NCBI GenBank assembly: GCA_014529385.2
Contig: CM043942.1
Span: 58,283,340-58,343,339, forward strand
Direction of reading: 5' to 3'
DNA from: Adiantum capillus-veneris
Lineage: Eukaryota; Streptophyta; Polypodiopsida; Polypodiales; Pteridaceae
Length of the DNA: 60,000 nucleotides
In this document: positions 35,508 to 46,666 of the stretch, piece by piece
Layout of the letters: the number at the start of each line of letters is the position of its first letter
How positions within the stretch are numbered: position 1 is the first letter of the stretch
Translations under genes and position numbers: made by a program
The notes under the pieces: model-generated
The model's input: the letters and a program-made list of their open reading frames with translations, nothing else
What the model was told of the DNA's origin: nothing
Databases searched by the model: none

Positions 35508-36402
35508 CTATTTGATCCCCATTCCTTTCTTCAGGAGTTCCATCAAAGGTGCAGCAATACGTGCATAATCCTTGACAAAAATCATGTACCATCCCGTTAT
35601 CCCAAGAAATCCTCTTACTTCGCTGACGGTAGATGGTTGAGGCCAATCAACGATATCCTTGACTTTATCTGGGTCCACTGAAATCCCTTCGGCCGATATG
35701 AAAAATCCAAGATAATTGACCTTTGGTGAGCAAAAGGTACACTTGCTCTCTTTAGCATAAAGTTGGTGTTCTCGAAGAAGATCAAGTACTTTGCAAACAT
35801 GTTCTTCATAATCTGTCTCGTTCTTAGAATAGATCAGAATGTCATCAAAGAAAACCAAGACAAAATCATCCAGATAAGGTTTGAAAATATCCTACATAAG
35901 TCGATTGAAGCTTGCAGGCATTTGTTAGACCAAAAGACATTACTGTGAATTCGTAGTGTCCATACCTAGTGTTGAAAGCTGTCTTTGGAATATCTGATTC
36001 TTTGATCCTGATTTGGTAATATTCTGACCTTAGATCAATCTTTGTAAACATTTTGGCGCTGTGTAGCCTGTCCAAGAGTTCGTCAATCCTTGGAATTGGA
36101 TACTTGTTCTTGACAGTTACCCGGTTCAGTCCACGGTAATCTATGCATAGCCTTAAGGTTCCATCCTTCTTCTTCTGAAAAAGAACCGGTGCACCCCAAG
36201 GAGAAGTACTGGGTCGAATGAATCCTTGCTCAATGAGTTGCCTAAGTTGTTCCTTGAGTTCGATGGCCTCTGGAAGTGACATTTTATAAGGTCGCTTTGA
36301 GATAGGTTCACATCCAGGGATAGTCTCAATCTCGTGATCTACCTCTCTATGTGGCAGAAGATTGGTAAGGTCTTCAGGGAATACATCATCATACTCCCTC
36401 AA
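35508..36402 (-). pseudogene. gypsy-2 reverse transcriptase
   Basis: The first part, 36402-35866, has [53 protein letters not shown] and [15 protein letters not shown]. The second part, 35858-35508, has VFFDDILIYSKN (active site FDD), KVNYLGFFIS and VRGFLGITGWY. A small deletion near 35920 shifts the frame between GLTNA and FDD. The stop that ends the second part fits TGG to TAG (the family has a tryptophan here). Confidence 0.92.
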
Positions 36403-36621
36403 CCAGTTTGGTCAAAGTGAGGTATCTGATTGGTCCACCTTGTTGAGCTTTACCGCATAAATTTGTTGCCCCTTTCTTAGTCCCATCAAAAGTCTGTTGG
36501 CCTTAACTAGAGTAGCCCTAGGTCTCCCGTTGTCCCCCTGGATTAAGGCTTCATTACCCAAGTTATCTGTAAAGGTAAAGTTTCCTTGTGCACAATGGAT
36601 GTGGGCCTTATTTTGCTTTAA

Positions 36622-37206
36622 CTAGTCCATCCCTAGTATCCCATCAAAGAATCCTAAGGGTAGGGTTTGAAATTGGGCAGAGGTTGGGTGTCCCCCTAAA
36701 TCAAAGTCGATTTTTCCTGCAGAATGTTGAGATACTACTGCCTTGCCGTTTGCTAATTCTACGACTAGTTTGCTTGTTGGATACTTATCTAGCTTTAGCT
36801 TCCTCATGCATCTGGGTGAAAGAAATGAAAGAGTACTACCACAATCTATAAGGAAATTAACTTGTTCACCTCTGAGAGATCCTGGCGTATGAATGACTGC
36901 ATATTGCTCGCAACCATTGGGGTTGTCAATTGTAGCATGCAAGGTTGCTCTCTCCACTGCTTCATCACCCACAGTTGGTTGTACCACCGTCGAATTCACT
37001 CTGGTGGTAGCTCCACGCCCTCGCCCTCTGTTCATCCTTCCACGTCCTCCTCTTCCATTAGATTGGCCACGCCCATGGGCATTCAAGGGTATGGCATTGG
37101 CGCTGGTTGCCTGAGTGTTCCTGGGGCACTTGGATCTGTAATGTCCAAACTCGCCGCAACCATAGCATTGAACATCTGGGAACTCCATGGTTGTGGTGGT
37201 AGCCAC
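36622..37206 (-). pseudogene. gypsy-2 gag zinc knuckle and protease
   Basis: A CCHC knuckle CYGCGEFGHYRSKC starts at about 37167, followed by an RGRG-rich basic linker. The protease active site region reads FLIDCGSTLSFLS at about 36860 (usual form DSGST; here the serine is cysteine), then LVVELANGKAV and LPLGFFDGILGMD. The stop at 36622 falls just after ILGMD, where the family continues as WL. Confidence 0.88.
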
Positions 37207-37840
37207 AATAGGGCGCTAGTCATATGCTTGGTTGACTGGTCTGTTATTCCAAACATTTGTCATTGCCCTCTTTGCCCAATGATTCCTCCTATTCTGATTA
37301 ACTTTTTGTACTTCAAGAGTTACAGGTTTGGCCCTCAACAAGGCATCCTATAGTGTTGTCGGCCTGAGAGCTTCCAACCGAGTATTCAAAGGCTCAATTA
37401 GCCCTTGGCAGAACCTTGCTACGTGTTGTTCCAAAGTCATCTTAGGAGCATATCTCCGAAGAGTGACAAACTTTGCATAATACTCTTCGACAAATGAAGT
37501 TAGCTGCCGAAGTGAAAAGAACTCGTTCATCTTCAAGGTTTTATAGGCGGGTGGTAAGTAATGTCCCATTATTGCAGCTTTGATGTCTTCCCAAGATTGG
37601 GAAGATCCTTAATATCCAGGTCCCTGCAATGTTGCTTCCACCATATCTTGGCATCGCAAGCATGGTTTGATTCACGGGTTGGGTTCCCGCAGCTTCAAAG
37701 TAGTCGTCCATTGCTTCCATCCACACTTCCGCATCTCTCTCCACATTTGCCCCCTCGCCCTTAAAGAGTGGAGGTTGGGCTTGTTTAAGGAGGAGCTTCT
37801 TCTCTTGCGTTTTCGAGTAGAGAGCAGCTTCTGGCGGTGC
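37207..37840 (-). pseudogene. gypsy-2 gag capsid region, no in-frame ATG
   Basis: Coding begins abruptly at 37840 with APPEAALYSKTQEKKLLLK, QPPLFKGEGANVERDAEVW and AMDDYFEA (capsid start), then after a frame change near 37600 FFSLRQLTSFVEEYYAKF and CQGLIEPLNTRLEAL. Two TAG stops near 37345 and 37220 follow. Directly upstream of 37840 the gag frame has stops (TAG at 37841-37843 and TAA a few codons before), and no ATG precedes the capsid domain in frame. AG at 37841-37842 could be a splice acceptor; see the leader ORF at 44935-45075. Confidence 0.8.
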
Positions 37841-38643
37841 CTACATGGATTATACGAGATTCTTGATACCATTAGTCGGATTTCAAAATAGACACAAGAC
37901 TTTAAATAAAATTCAAGATCCCACTTTATCAAGAGACAGAGATTCAGAGACAAAAAGCACTTTATTGATGAAAAATTATTACAATCGAAAACCCTCAAGG
38001 TTTAGGATAACTGATGATCAATTTATTACATGGCTTTTTGGATTGCATATAAGATACGCCTAGCAAGTTGTGTTCACATGATACTCTACTTTATTCGTGA
38101 AGTAGTTCCTGTGAGTGGATAGTAAACTATGGTGTCGAGCCGGGATTCTTCTTTTGGTACTCCAAAAGTTCTGACTCTGTTTGCTGGGATTACATTGGTG
38201 ACCTTCTCCAAAAGCCACTCGTTGAGGGTTTGATTGGTGTCGTCAGAGACAGTCAGGTCCAATCATGTAGGCAGCAAGTAGAATATCTCCACCACCCTCA
38301 ACTCTTCTCCCCAACGTATCTTCTTCAAATCGGTAGCCAGGCATCCTAGCTTTCGAGCGTTGATGTAGTAAACCCCTCCTGCAAGTGTCCAATCAAGTCC
38401 CCATCCTCTATCGATGCGAGTGGAGTGTGGCGTATGAGCCTTCATCAGTATCTCCATGATATATCGCCTGAATAGGTAAACTGGGGATCGTCAAGCTTGA
38501 TTGTAAATGAGCTCAAACACTTGGAACTTCCGATATTCTAGTACGGGGTCTTCCTGCAACACCAATGCAAGGAATTCGGATCAGCTACCTATATATTTTT
38601 AGTTTCTTATAAATATTCAAACAATACGACTTTATTTCTCTAA
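37841..38643. other. gypsy-2 leader between PBS and gag, no gene
   Basis: About 800 bp of untranslated leader on the minus strand with no ORF that joins gag in frame. Confidence 0.6.
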
Positions 38644-38660
38644 CCTTGGCTCTGATACCA
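38644..38660 (-). promoter_or_regulatory. gypsy-2 primer binding site, initiator tRNA-Met
   Basis: Minus strand TGGTATCAGAGCCAAGG, two bases from the 5' LTR. TGGTATCAGAGC is the standard plant PBS for initiator tRNA-Met. Confidence 0.92.
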
Positions 38661-38662
38661 GG

Positions 38663-39216
38663 TGTGAGGTCCCCACCCCGCCGTCTCAAACAGCGGATCT
38701 GATGGTAAACCTGGTGGCCACTAGATCTATAGCGAAAGCAAACAAAGTGGTTCAGGGTTCATCTAGCGGACGATCTCTCATCACAAAGTGAGTCGAGTTC
38801 GAGCCTACTAGCAATGAGATCTATCTCCATCTCGCAGGGGAAGCGTACTTAACTTATCTAGTGATCCTAAGACCCACCTTCCAAGAGGAGAGAAATTCCG
38901 AGTGCCTTTTTCCCCATGTTTCAGAGGCACGTACACTTGAAACCTCGCCGCTCTTGGGGCAATGAGTATTACTAGTGTCGAGTTATAACACTATGGGGAC
39001 GGAGAGTTCCCGACCAATCGGGACCACCCTTCTCATAGGCATTTGGCAACCTGAGTCAAGCAACCACTTTCCACCCCCACACTCACACTTCCTTTGTGTG
39101 TCTTAATTACTACCACAATGGTTGTTCAACATAAAATTCCTTGATTAAATTTCCGATTCACAAGGTTCGTTAAGACAGCCCTTCAACCAATATTGCAAAG
39201 CGGCACCAAGACAAAG
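38663..39216 (-). repeat. gypsy-2 5' LTR, inner part
   Basis: Matches 30787-31340 of the 3' LTR; interrupted at 39216 by the copia insertion and resumed at 44402. Confidence 0.92.
39212..39216. repeat. copia target-site duplication CAAAG (left)
   Basis: Equals 44402-44406. Removing the copia element and one copy restores the gypsy-2 LTR. Confidence 0.93.
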
Positions 39217-39538
39217 TGTAAAGAATGAGGATGCAAGAGAGCTACACAAGACAAGCACAAAGCACACAGAGATGGAAAGCTTCTTCTTCTTCTTTACAGA
39301 AAAGAGAGTACAAAATGACTAAGTGCTAAAGCTGAAAAATAGCACATATGTACATGCGGTCACTAAGTGTGAACTCGCTAGAAGCGTACTAGGCTGGCAC
39401 TATAAGTGTAGTCCAGCTGTAGAATCACTGGCAGAGATCCTCCGTGTCGGTCACCTAACGCACCAGTGAGTAAATGCCGTAAGCGGCCAAGACCCGTAGT
39501 GGATGCCAGCTCAAGGTGTAGAGCTCGACATCTCAACA
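39217..39538 (-). repeat. copia 3' LTR
   Basis: 322 bp, TGTAAAG...CTCAACA. It contains the last codons of the polyprotein frame, which stops at 39511. Confidence 0.95.
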
Positions 39539-42500
39539 CTCCCCCTCGAGCTCTGCATGTTGCAGAGTCCAAGCATAGTCCGGAAACGTCGAAGCTTCTC
39601 AGCTCCGAGGGCCTTGGTAAAGATATCCGCTATCTGCTTCTCTGTGCTGACGTAGACCAAGTCGATGTCGCCCGCCAACACTCGCTCTCGAACGTAGTGG
39701 TAATGGACCTCTATGTGTTTGGTCCTGGCATGGAACACTGGGTTCCTAGCCAATTGCATGCTGCTGAGGTTGTCACAATGGATGAAAATTTGCTGGTCCA
39801 CCTGCACTCCCAAGTCCTCAAGTAATGTGCGTAGCGAAGCTACCTCGCACGCCGCAACTGCTGCACCTCTGTACTCGGCCTCTGTGCTCGATAAAGCAAC
39901 CGTAGGCTGCTTTTTGCTGCTCCAAGTAATAGCAACACTCCCAAAAGAGAACATGAAGCCACTCGTAGATCTCCTATTAACATGAATGCTAATGGTGCAT
40001 CTGCTGCATAGAACAATGCGTAGTCAAGAGTACCTTGCACATACCTAAGTGTGCGTCGTACTCCATCCAAATGTGGCTTCCTCGGAAGCTGCATGAACTG
40101 ACTCTCCAAGCCTACTGTGTAGCTCAAGTCTGGCCTTGTGATAGTCAAGTAGATTAGACTACCCACAATCTTCCTGTACATGTTGACATCCTCAACAACA
40201 TCACCCTTCTCTGCACTCAGCTTTGCATTCACATCCAAGGGAATAGAAATTGGCTTACAATCAGCCATACCATACTTTGACAACATGTCCAAAGCATACT
40301 GTCTCTGTGATAGCCATACACCCTCTGGAGTCCTGATCACCTCAATGCCAAGAAAGTAGCGCAACTCGCCTAAATCTTTCATTTCAAACTCCTGTTTGAG
40401 AAGACCCTTCACATGGTCAATCTCCATAGCATTGTCACCAACAATAATAAGGTCATCTACATATATGGTAATGACCACAATCCCCACATCACTCTCACGT
40501 ACATAGAGTGAATGATCAGCATGAGCTCTCCTAAAACCAATACTGACAAGATACTTGGCAATCCTATCATACCATGCTCTAGAGCCCTGCTTCAAACCAT
40601 ACAAAGCTTTGAGAAGTCTACATACATAATCTGGGTAACCTGGATCGACATAACCAGGTGGCTGATCCATATACACTTCCTCTTGCAACTCACCATTCAA
40701 GAAGGCATTCTTTACATCCATTTGATGCATAATCCATCCTCTAGATGCAGCCACTGCTATGACAGCTCTCACAGTCGTCATCTTTGCCACTGGAGCAAAG
40801 GTCTCCTCATAGTCTATGCCATACGTCTGTGCATAACCCTTTGCGACCAGCCTTGCCTTGTGACGCTCAATGTTACCATCAGCCTTATGCTTGGTTTTAT
40901 ACACCCATTTGCAGCCAATAGCTTTCTTGCCACTTGGCAATGGCACCAACTCCCATGTGTCATTTGCTTCCAATGCAGCCATCTCTTCATTCATTGCATC
41001 ATCCCAATGCACATTTCCAACTGCATCCTCAAAACATGTGGGCTCCACATCCTGTATCACCTTAGCCATGTAGGCTTGGTGATGCGCTAGATACCCATCA
41101 TAAGTCAATTTTTCTGAACTGGATTTCTGACTCTATTAGATCTGCGCGGTCCTAGGTCACTCCTTTGCCCTCTAGCATCTTCTTGTACTTTCCTTACACC
41201 AGGTGTCCTGACAGCCGGAATTCCAAATTCCTCATCAAGACTTTGTTCAGAACCATCTGAATCCATGTCTACATGTGAAAAACCTGATGATGCATCAGCC
41301 ATAAAGGGAGGTTCATCAACCTTTTCCTTTCCTTTTCGTGATACATTCCCTGTACCTGTTGGTGGAGTAACCTGCGTATGTAGTCTACCATTCCATGGTT
41401 TCTCAACAGAGCCACGAGAAGAGGACTCTTGTGGTCCACTCAAAACCTGTGACTGTGGCCTCACATTTTGTACAACCACATCATCTTTTACATCAGCCCC
41501 AATAGTGCCATGTGCATTACTGTACCAGCTGCTCATCTCATCAAAGACTACATCTCTGCTCACTCGTAATTCTCGTGTAGTAGGATTGTAGCACCTGTAC
41601 CCCTTTTGTTCAAGGGAATATCCCACAAGAATACATTTCTCTGCTTTAGGATCCAATTTCCTACGCAACTCATCTGGTACATGCACGTAAGCTATGCAGC
41701 CAAACACTTTCAAGTGTGTCAAATCAAGCTTTGTACCTGTAAACTTTTCTTCAGGTGTTACATCATGCACCGCAGCTGTAGGTGTCCTGTTCATAATGTA
41801 CACAGCTGTATTTACAGCTTCAGCCCAGAAATGATGAGGCATGTTCTTCTCATTCATCAATGCACGTGCAACCTCTGCAATGTGCCTGTTTTTCCTTTCT
41901 GCGACCCCATTCTGCTGTGGAGTATATCTGCATGTAAACTGCCTGTGTATACCATGCATTCGCAGAAAATCTGAAAAATCATTGGAGAAGTACTCTCCCC
42001 CTCCATCTGACCTCAATGTCTTGATTTGCATATCTGTCTCCTTCTCAATCATGACTTTGAAGTTTTGAAAGTGACCAAACACTTCACTTTTGTTACGCAT
42101 GAAGTAGACCCATACTTTCCTTGTATGGTCATCAATGAAAGAGACATAATACCTGCAACCATGTATACTTGTAGTATCGGTTGGACCCCAAACATCTGTG
42201 TGCACCACCTCAAGTGGCTTTTTACATACATTGCGCTCATGTGGAAATGAGCCCTTTGACTGTTTTCCAAACTGGCATGCTGCACACACTTTATGCATAC
42301 CATCCACCTTGAATTTGGGCAAACCTTTTACAATCTGTTTTGATTGCATGCTGCGCAATCTCTGCTCATTGACATGGCCAATGCGTTTGTGCCAAATGTC
42401 AACATCAGCCACAACACCTGTGCCCTGTGCAAATAATGCAGCTTTTACCTCAGGCATGTCTACATTCAGCGTAAACATTCTACCCACACATTTTCCCTCT

Positions 42501-43828
42501 ATGATCAGCTTACAGCCATTCTGGAAATCTTCTACATAACAGCCATTTGGATTGAAGCGAACCTGCAAACCCTGCTCAACCATTTGTCCAACAGAAACAA
42601 GATTCTTTGTAATGTTTGGGACATGAAGTACATCTGCTAAGTACTTTGATTTTCCATTCTTCGTATTTAGAGGTATGTCCCCTACATGAGCAATGGGGTG
42701 AGTTGTGTCATCTCCTATCTGCACATATCCTGACACATCTGGTTTGCGCATATCTCTAAACCACTCTCCACGAGACGTCATGTGATTAGAGGCACCTGAA
42801 TCCACATACCAAACATCATCTTGGGAGGAATTCTTTGCAGCCATTATATTCATTACATGCTGCATAACAAACATGCGCTCGTTTTTGCTGTCATCTGCAT
42901 CTCTGCTAGTAGATGCATAGTTGCCCTGTTCTCTCTTTCTACTTGCTTTTCCCTTTGGACAGTCACGTGACATGTGACCTCTTTCACCACAAGTCCAACA
43001 TTCTCTACTATCTGGAGTATGTTGCTGCCTGCTTGATCCTGCACCACGACCTCTTTGACTCCCCTTGCCTTGAGACTGGTTTCCCCTGCCACCTGTATTG
43101 TTTTGATTTGATTGACCTTCCAGAAATTGGCCCCTGCAACCCCTTGGGCCTCGACCACGACCTCTACCTCTACCTCTGTTGGAGTTAGAATAGAAGGCCT
43201 GTTCACAATTATTTCTGCCATGAGAAGAAGATGTGTCAAGGTTCTTCTCCTCAAGAATAAGCATAGAAATCAAATCTTGGAACACGGGGATGTCGTCTCT
43301 TGTATTCATGGAAGACCTAAAATGTACATACTCATCTCCTAGACCATCCAAGCATGCACGGACAATGTCATCGTCTTCCACTGAGACTTTAATAGATTCA
43401 AGAGCCTCAATGATACTCTTGATCTTCAAAGCATAATCATTGATGGAGAGGTTGTTCCTCTTAACCTGATTTAGCTCCGACTTTAGTTGAAGCTTCGTGG
43501 CCTTGGTGTTCACCTCGAACACTCTGCCTAAGTTTTTCCATGCAATGGCGGGGGTTTCAGCATCCTGTAGATAGCCCATCATGCCATATGTGATGCTCAT
43601 AGAAAGCCAATACATCACTTTGCTCTAGCCTTGTTGCCAGTCCCTCAAAGCTTTCCTTTGTTCTGTTGTAGCATTTGCCTCGGGAATCTCTGGTTCCTTT
43701 TCATTGTCTCCTTCTACATAGTCCCAATAACCTTTTCCTTTTAGGAAATTTGTTATTCTGAACTTCCATGCAGGGTAGTTATTTTTCTCAAGCTTCTCAG
43801 TAACAATCTGACTGAAACCGTCAGACAT
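39511..43828 (-). pseudogene. copia gag-pol polyprotein, lightly broken
   Basis: Start ATG at 43828 (MSDGFSQIVTEKLEKNNYPAW). Order: gag with UBN2-type repeats; knuckle CWTCGERGHMSRDC (about 43000); protease VWYVDSGASNHM (about 42815); pre-integrase H-C zinc domain IWHKRIGHVNEQ ... CAACQFGKQ; integrase HTDVWGP, LRSDGGGEYF and YTPQQNGVAERKN with D, D, E intact; RT with WVYKTKHKADG, MDVKNAFLNGEL and YVDDLIIVG (about 40450); RNase H with [14 protein letters not shown] and [15 protein letters not shown]. Faults: TAG at 43625-43627 (fits CAG), an indel in the A-run near 41112, and a deletion with frame change near 39985 that removes the RNase H start (DADWAG-type motif). Otherwise 837 and 422 codons are open. 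Confidence 0.95.
39539..39546 (-). promoter_or_regulatory. copia polypurine tract
   Basis: Minus strand AGGGGGAG directly next to the 3' LTR. Confidence 0.85.
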
Positions 43829-44064
43829 CTTGAAGCACCAAGACAAAATAGCTGCAATCTGCAAAAACCTGCAAATCTGTTGAACCTGCTATCGTGGTTC
43901 CTGTAACGCTTTCTACACTCAACGAGTGTCCACAATCAAGCGTTTCACAACCACTGTACTTGTACAGTAAATCTCTGTATACTGCACTTTGGAGACCTAT
44001 TCAGAAACTTGTGCGAACGAAGGGATTGTGATGCTCTTGCTCTCTTAGCCTCTCTTGCCTGCAC

Positions 44065-44079
44065 CATGCTCTGATACCA
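44065..44079 (-). promoter_or_regulatory. copia primer binding site, initiator tRNA-Met
   Basis: Minus strand TGGTATCAGAGCATG, abutting the 5' LTR with no spacer. Confidence 0.93.
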
Positions 44080-44401
44080 TGTAAAGAATGAGGATGCAAG
44101 AGAGCTACACAAGACAAGCACAAAGCACACAGAGATGGAAAGCTTCTTCTTCTTCTTTACAGAAAATAGAGTACAAAATGACTAAGTACTAAAGCTGAAA
44201 AATAGCACATATGTACATGCGGTCACTAAGTGTGAACTCGCTAGAAGCGTACTAGGCTGGCACTATAAGTATAGTCCAGCTGTAGAATCACTGGCAGAGA
44301 TCCTCCGTGTCGATCACCTAACGCGCCAGTGAGTAAATGCCGTAAGCGGCCAAGATCCGTAGTGGATGCCAGCTCAAGGTGTAGAGCTCGACATCTCAAC
44401 A
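44080..44401 (-). repeat. copia 5' LTR
   Basis: 322 bp, same length as the 3' LTR, six substitutions and no indel. Confidence 0.95.
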
Positions 44402-44934
44402 CAAAGTTCTAGTCAAAATTCTACTCAAACTTATTCATTAAAATTCCAATGTTCTGGAGATACAACATCCCCCCTCCAGCGAGAGTTTACTCCTCCCGTT
44501 GTCGCTTAGCTGCCCATACAACTAGGTATGTTCACAGCATAGAAAGCACAACATGGACATTCCCACCGTATAGAAAGCAAGACGTGGTTTCCCATCGCAT
44601 AGAAAGCAAGTCGTGGGTAAAGGCCCTAAGCTAGTAACTCTAGCTACTGCGAAATCGTCGCGAGCCACCCCTTGTGATCAGTAGGGGGATCAGGACTAGT
44701 TCAACATTGGAAATAGAATAAACATACAGAGCTAAATTTTCCCTAGTAGACATTCTTTCCTATTGCAAACAGTATATCCATCAACCATTCTTTCCTACTT
44801 AGACTTTAATATACAATTGAATTCAAATGCCGAGGTTTCTGTCGGATTTTCTCCAACATGTTTAGGGATATGTTCTTTCCTAACTAAATATATGCAATGT
44901 TAAATTAAACAACTTGAATAAAATTGTGACCTGC

Positions 44935-45075
44935 CTCCTCCATTTCATCGTCAATGGCCCATGAGATGGCCGGTACTTGGTCGTCCATGGGAGCTTTTCC
45001 TTTCCCATTCACATTGCTTGTTCCCGCCTCGCGGTCGTGGGCACCACCGAAGCGAGTTCTTTTTACCGGAGCCAT
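44935..45075 (-). CDS. leader ORF in gypsy-2 LTR, candidate gag exon 1
   Basis: A short frame in the transcribed part of the LTR, 47 codons from the ATG at 45075 (an earlier in-frame ATG is at 45135). It reads MAPVKRTRFGGAHDREAG and continues to EMEE. Start residues like M-A-P-V-R/K-R-T-R are common at the front of plant gypsy gags. In the 3' LTR the same ORF (32007-31867) is open and ends EMEE followed by GTAGGT, a good splice donor; here the donor is GCAGGT. Joined to the acceptor before 37840 the phase is zero, giving frame with the gag capsid region. The coding role and splicing are inferred. Confidence 0.5.
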
Positions 45076-46000
45076 TTTATACTCACTACTTAAATGATAA
45101 ACTTGGAGAAAAGAGCTAATTTCCGAGAGCATCATAACAATCCAAATGAAAAATTAGAATCACTGAACAATCCCTCTTATACGAGGGGGTTAGATTTTCC
45201 TTCGAGACATAGTAATTTTATGGATAATACTTTACTTGTCCTATGGGAACCGGCTCTAAAGTTAATCACTTGACTTAAATGATTATAATTTCAGAATTTT
45301 ACTAATTAAATTACAAAAGAGATGAATTAAACAAACTCAATCACTTTCTTAATGCAATTAGAAAGATGCAAAATTACCGCATGCATAGGTGAGAGAAAAT
45401 TCTCTTCTTAGTGGCTTAATGATGGATTAATTTTATCTTAATCACATCTTAATGTATGAGAAAATTGAATTTGACTTAGTTACACCAATATTGTGTGATA
45501 AAAGAATGAATTTCATCAAATCTACATCATTACCGGCTTAACAATTAATTACTATGCTGCCTAGAGAGAGAATTCTCTTCTAATCATGTATTAATCATTG
45601 ATTAAGAGTGATGAATGACTGCATAATTAGCTATTGAATGATGATTATGTAATGGAATATAGATATGGAGATTTAGAGAGCAGCTATTGGGAAACATCGC
45701 TAAGATTAAGCATAGTAGATGAGGAATTAACAGAATGATGAAGAGGTTTACAGAAGAGCATAAATTAAATCATGATTATCGTGATTAGGGGCTCAAATCC
45801 TCTCGATTTTCTGATCCAAATGAGTTCTCAAGACAAGAATCCGGGCACACTTTCCTCCTTTGCTTCTCCTCCAAAAACTGTGTGTGCCGGCAGCACCTCC
45901 CCAAGGTGTGTGTGTGTGTAGGTGTGTGTGTGTGTGTGTGTGCGTACTAGGTGTGTGTGTGTGAGAGAGAGCATGTGTCTGTGTGTCTGTGAGCACACTC

Positions 46001-46007
46001 TTAAATA
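46001..46007 (-). promoter_or_regulatory. gypsy-2 LTR TATA-like element
   Basis: Minus strand GAGCCTATTTAAGAGTG; the same in the 3' LTR at 32911-32917. It lies about 650 bp into the LTR and upstream of the leader ORF. Confidence 0.5.
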
Positions 46008-46661
46008 GGCTCCTTCAAGCTGAAAATCGATCAGCCTTGCTATTTGCATCTGGGTGAGCTCTCACATCATGCATGACAAGTTTAGTTTCCTGCCTACCAA
46101 GTGTCCAGTTACATAGTCTAAGTGGCTCTCACACTCACTCTCAAGCTTGGAAACTCTCCCACAACTCCCACAAGACAAAAGGGCGCCCCCTAACTTCTAA
46201 AGCTGTCTCTGAGTGGCCTGGGACCTGTTCCCACACAGCCTCGAGTCCCGGTGCCTCCCCACACAACTTTAAGAAAAAATTGGTTTTAGGTTAAAACGTA
46301 CCATACGAGTCGGAATTTAATGCCGTAAATTGCTATATTAAGCTCTAACCAAAACGTACTGGTCCGAGTACCTTTCATATTTAACAGCCCCTAGGATCCA
46401 AAAATGCATTTTTTTCAAATTCGAGATACGGGTGTAATTTTTCGAGACGGTCAAAACTAAACAGATCGGGTGATCAAAAACTTACTATTTTTAAAAATTA
46501 TTTTACAAAAATTATTTTAATTTACATTTCGAAGCTTTAAAACATTCTAAACATCATGGCATTGACAAAATTCAAAAAACTGCTAAAAATAGTAACTTTT
46601 TTTCAATATGTTCATTCCACGATACAAGGGTGCTCTTTTTGGTCGGATCAGAGACCTTACA

Positions 46662-46666
46662 CTTCC
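46662..46666. repeat. target-site duplication CTTCC (right)
   Basis: Equals 30782-30786. Confidence 0.9.

Larger units (their letters stand above)
39217..44401 (-). mobile_element. nested Ty1/copia element, 5.2 kb, young
   Basis: Complete element with 322-bp LTRs, PBS, PPT and TSD CAAAG, inserted in the gypsy-2 5' LTR. The LTRs differ at six positions by eye (about 98% alike), so it is the most recent LTR insertion in the window. The single gag-pol polyprotein on the minus strand (43828 to 39511) has integrase before RT, the copia order, and is disrupted only by one TAG, one small indel and one deletion. Confidence 0.95.
30787..46661 (-). mobile_element. Ty3/gypsy element 2, chromovirus with 2.8-kb LTRs
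   Basis: Both outer ends are TGTGAGGTCCCC...AGACCTTACA and are flanked by the TSD CTTCC. Minus-strand order is 5' LTR (46661 to 38663, split by a copia insertion), PBS, gag with knuckle and protease, RT, RNase H, integrase, chromodomain, PPT, 3' LTR. The chromodomain at the integrase C-terminus defines a chromovirus; long LTRs and a Met-type PBS resemble the Tekay/Del group, which is an inference. Integrase keeps its DDE residues, but frameshifts and stops break the polyprotein. Over the first 225 bp the LTRs differ at about 13 sites. Confidence 0.93.
44402..46661 (-). repeat. gypsy-2 5' LTR, outer part
   Basis: Matches 31336-33571 of the 3' LTR. It starts with the second copy of the copia TSD (44402-44406). 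Confidence 0.92.

Noticed and set aside
38644-44079. tRNA genes at TGGTATCAGAGC
   Set aside because: These are 15-17 base primer binding sites next to LTRs, not full tRNA genes.
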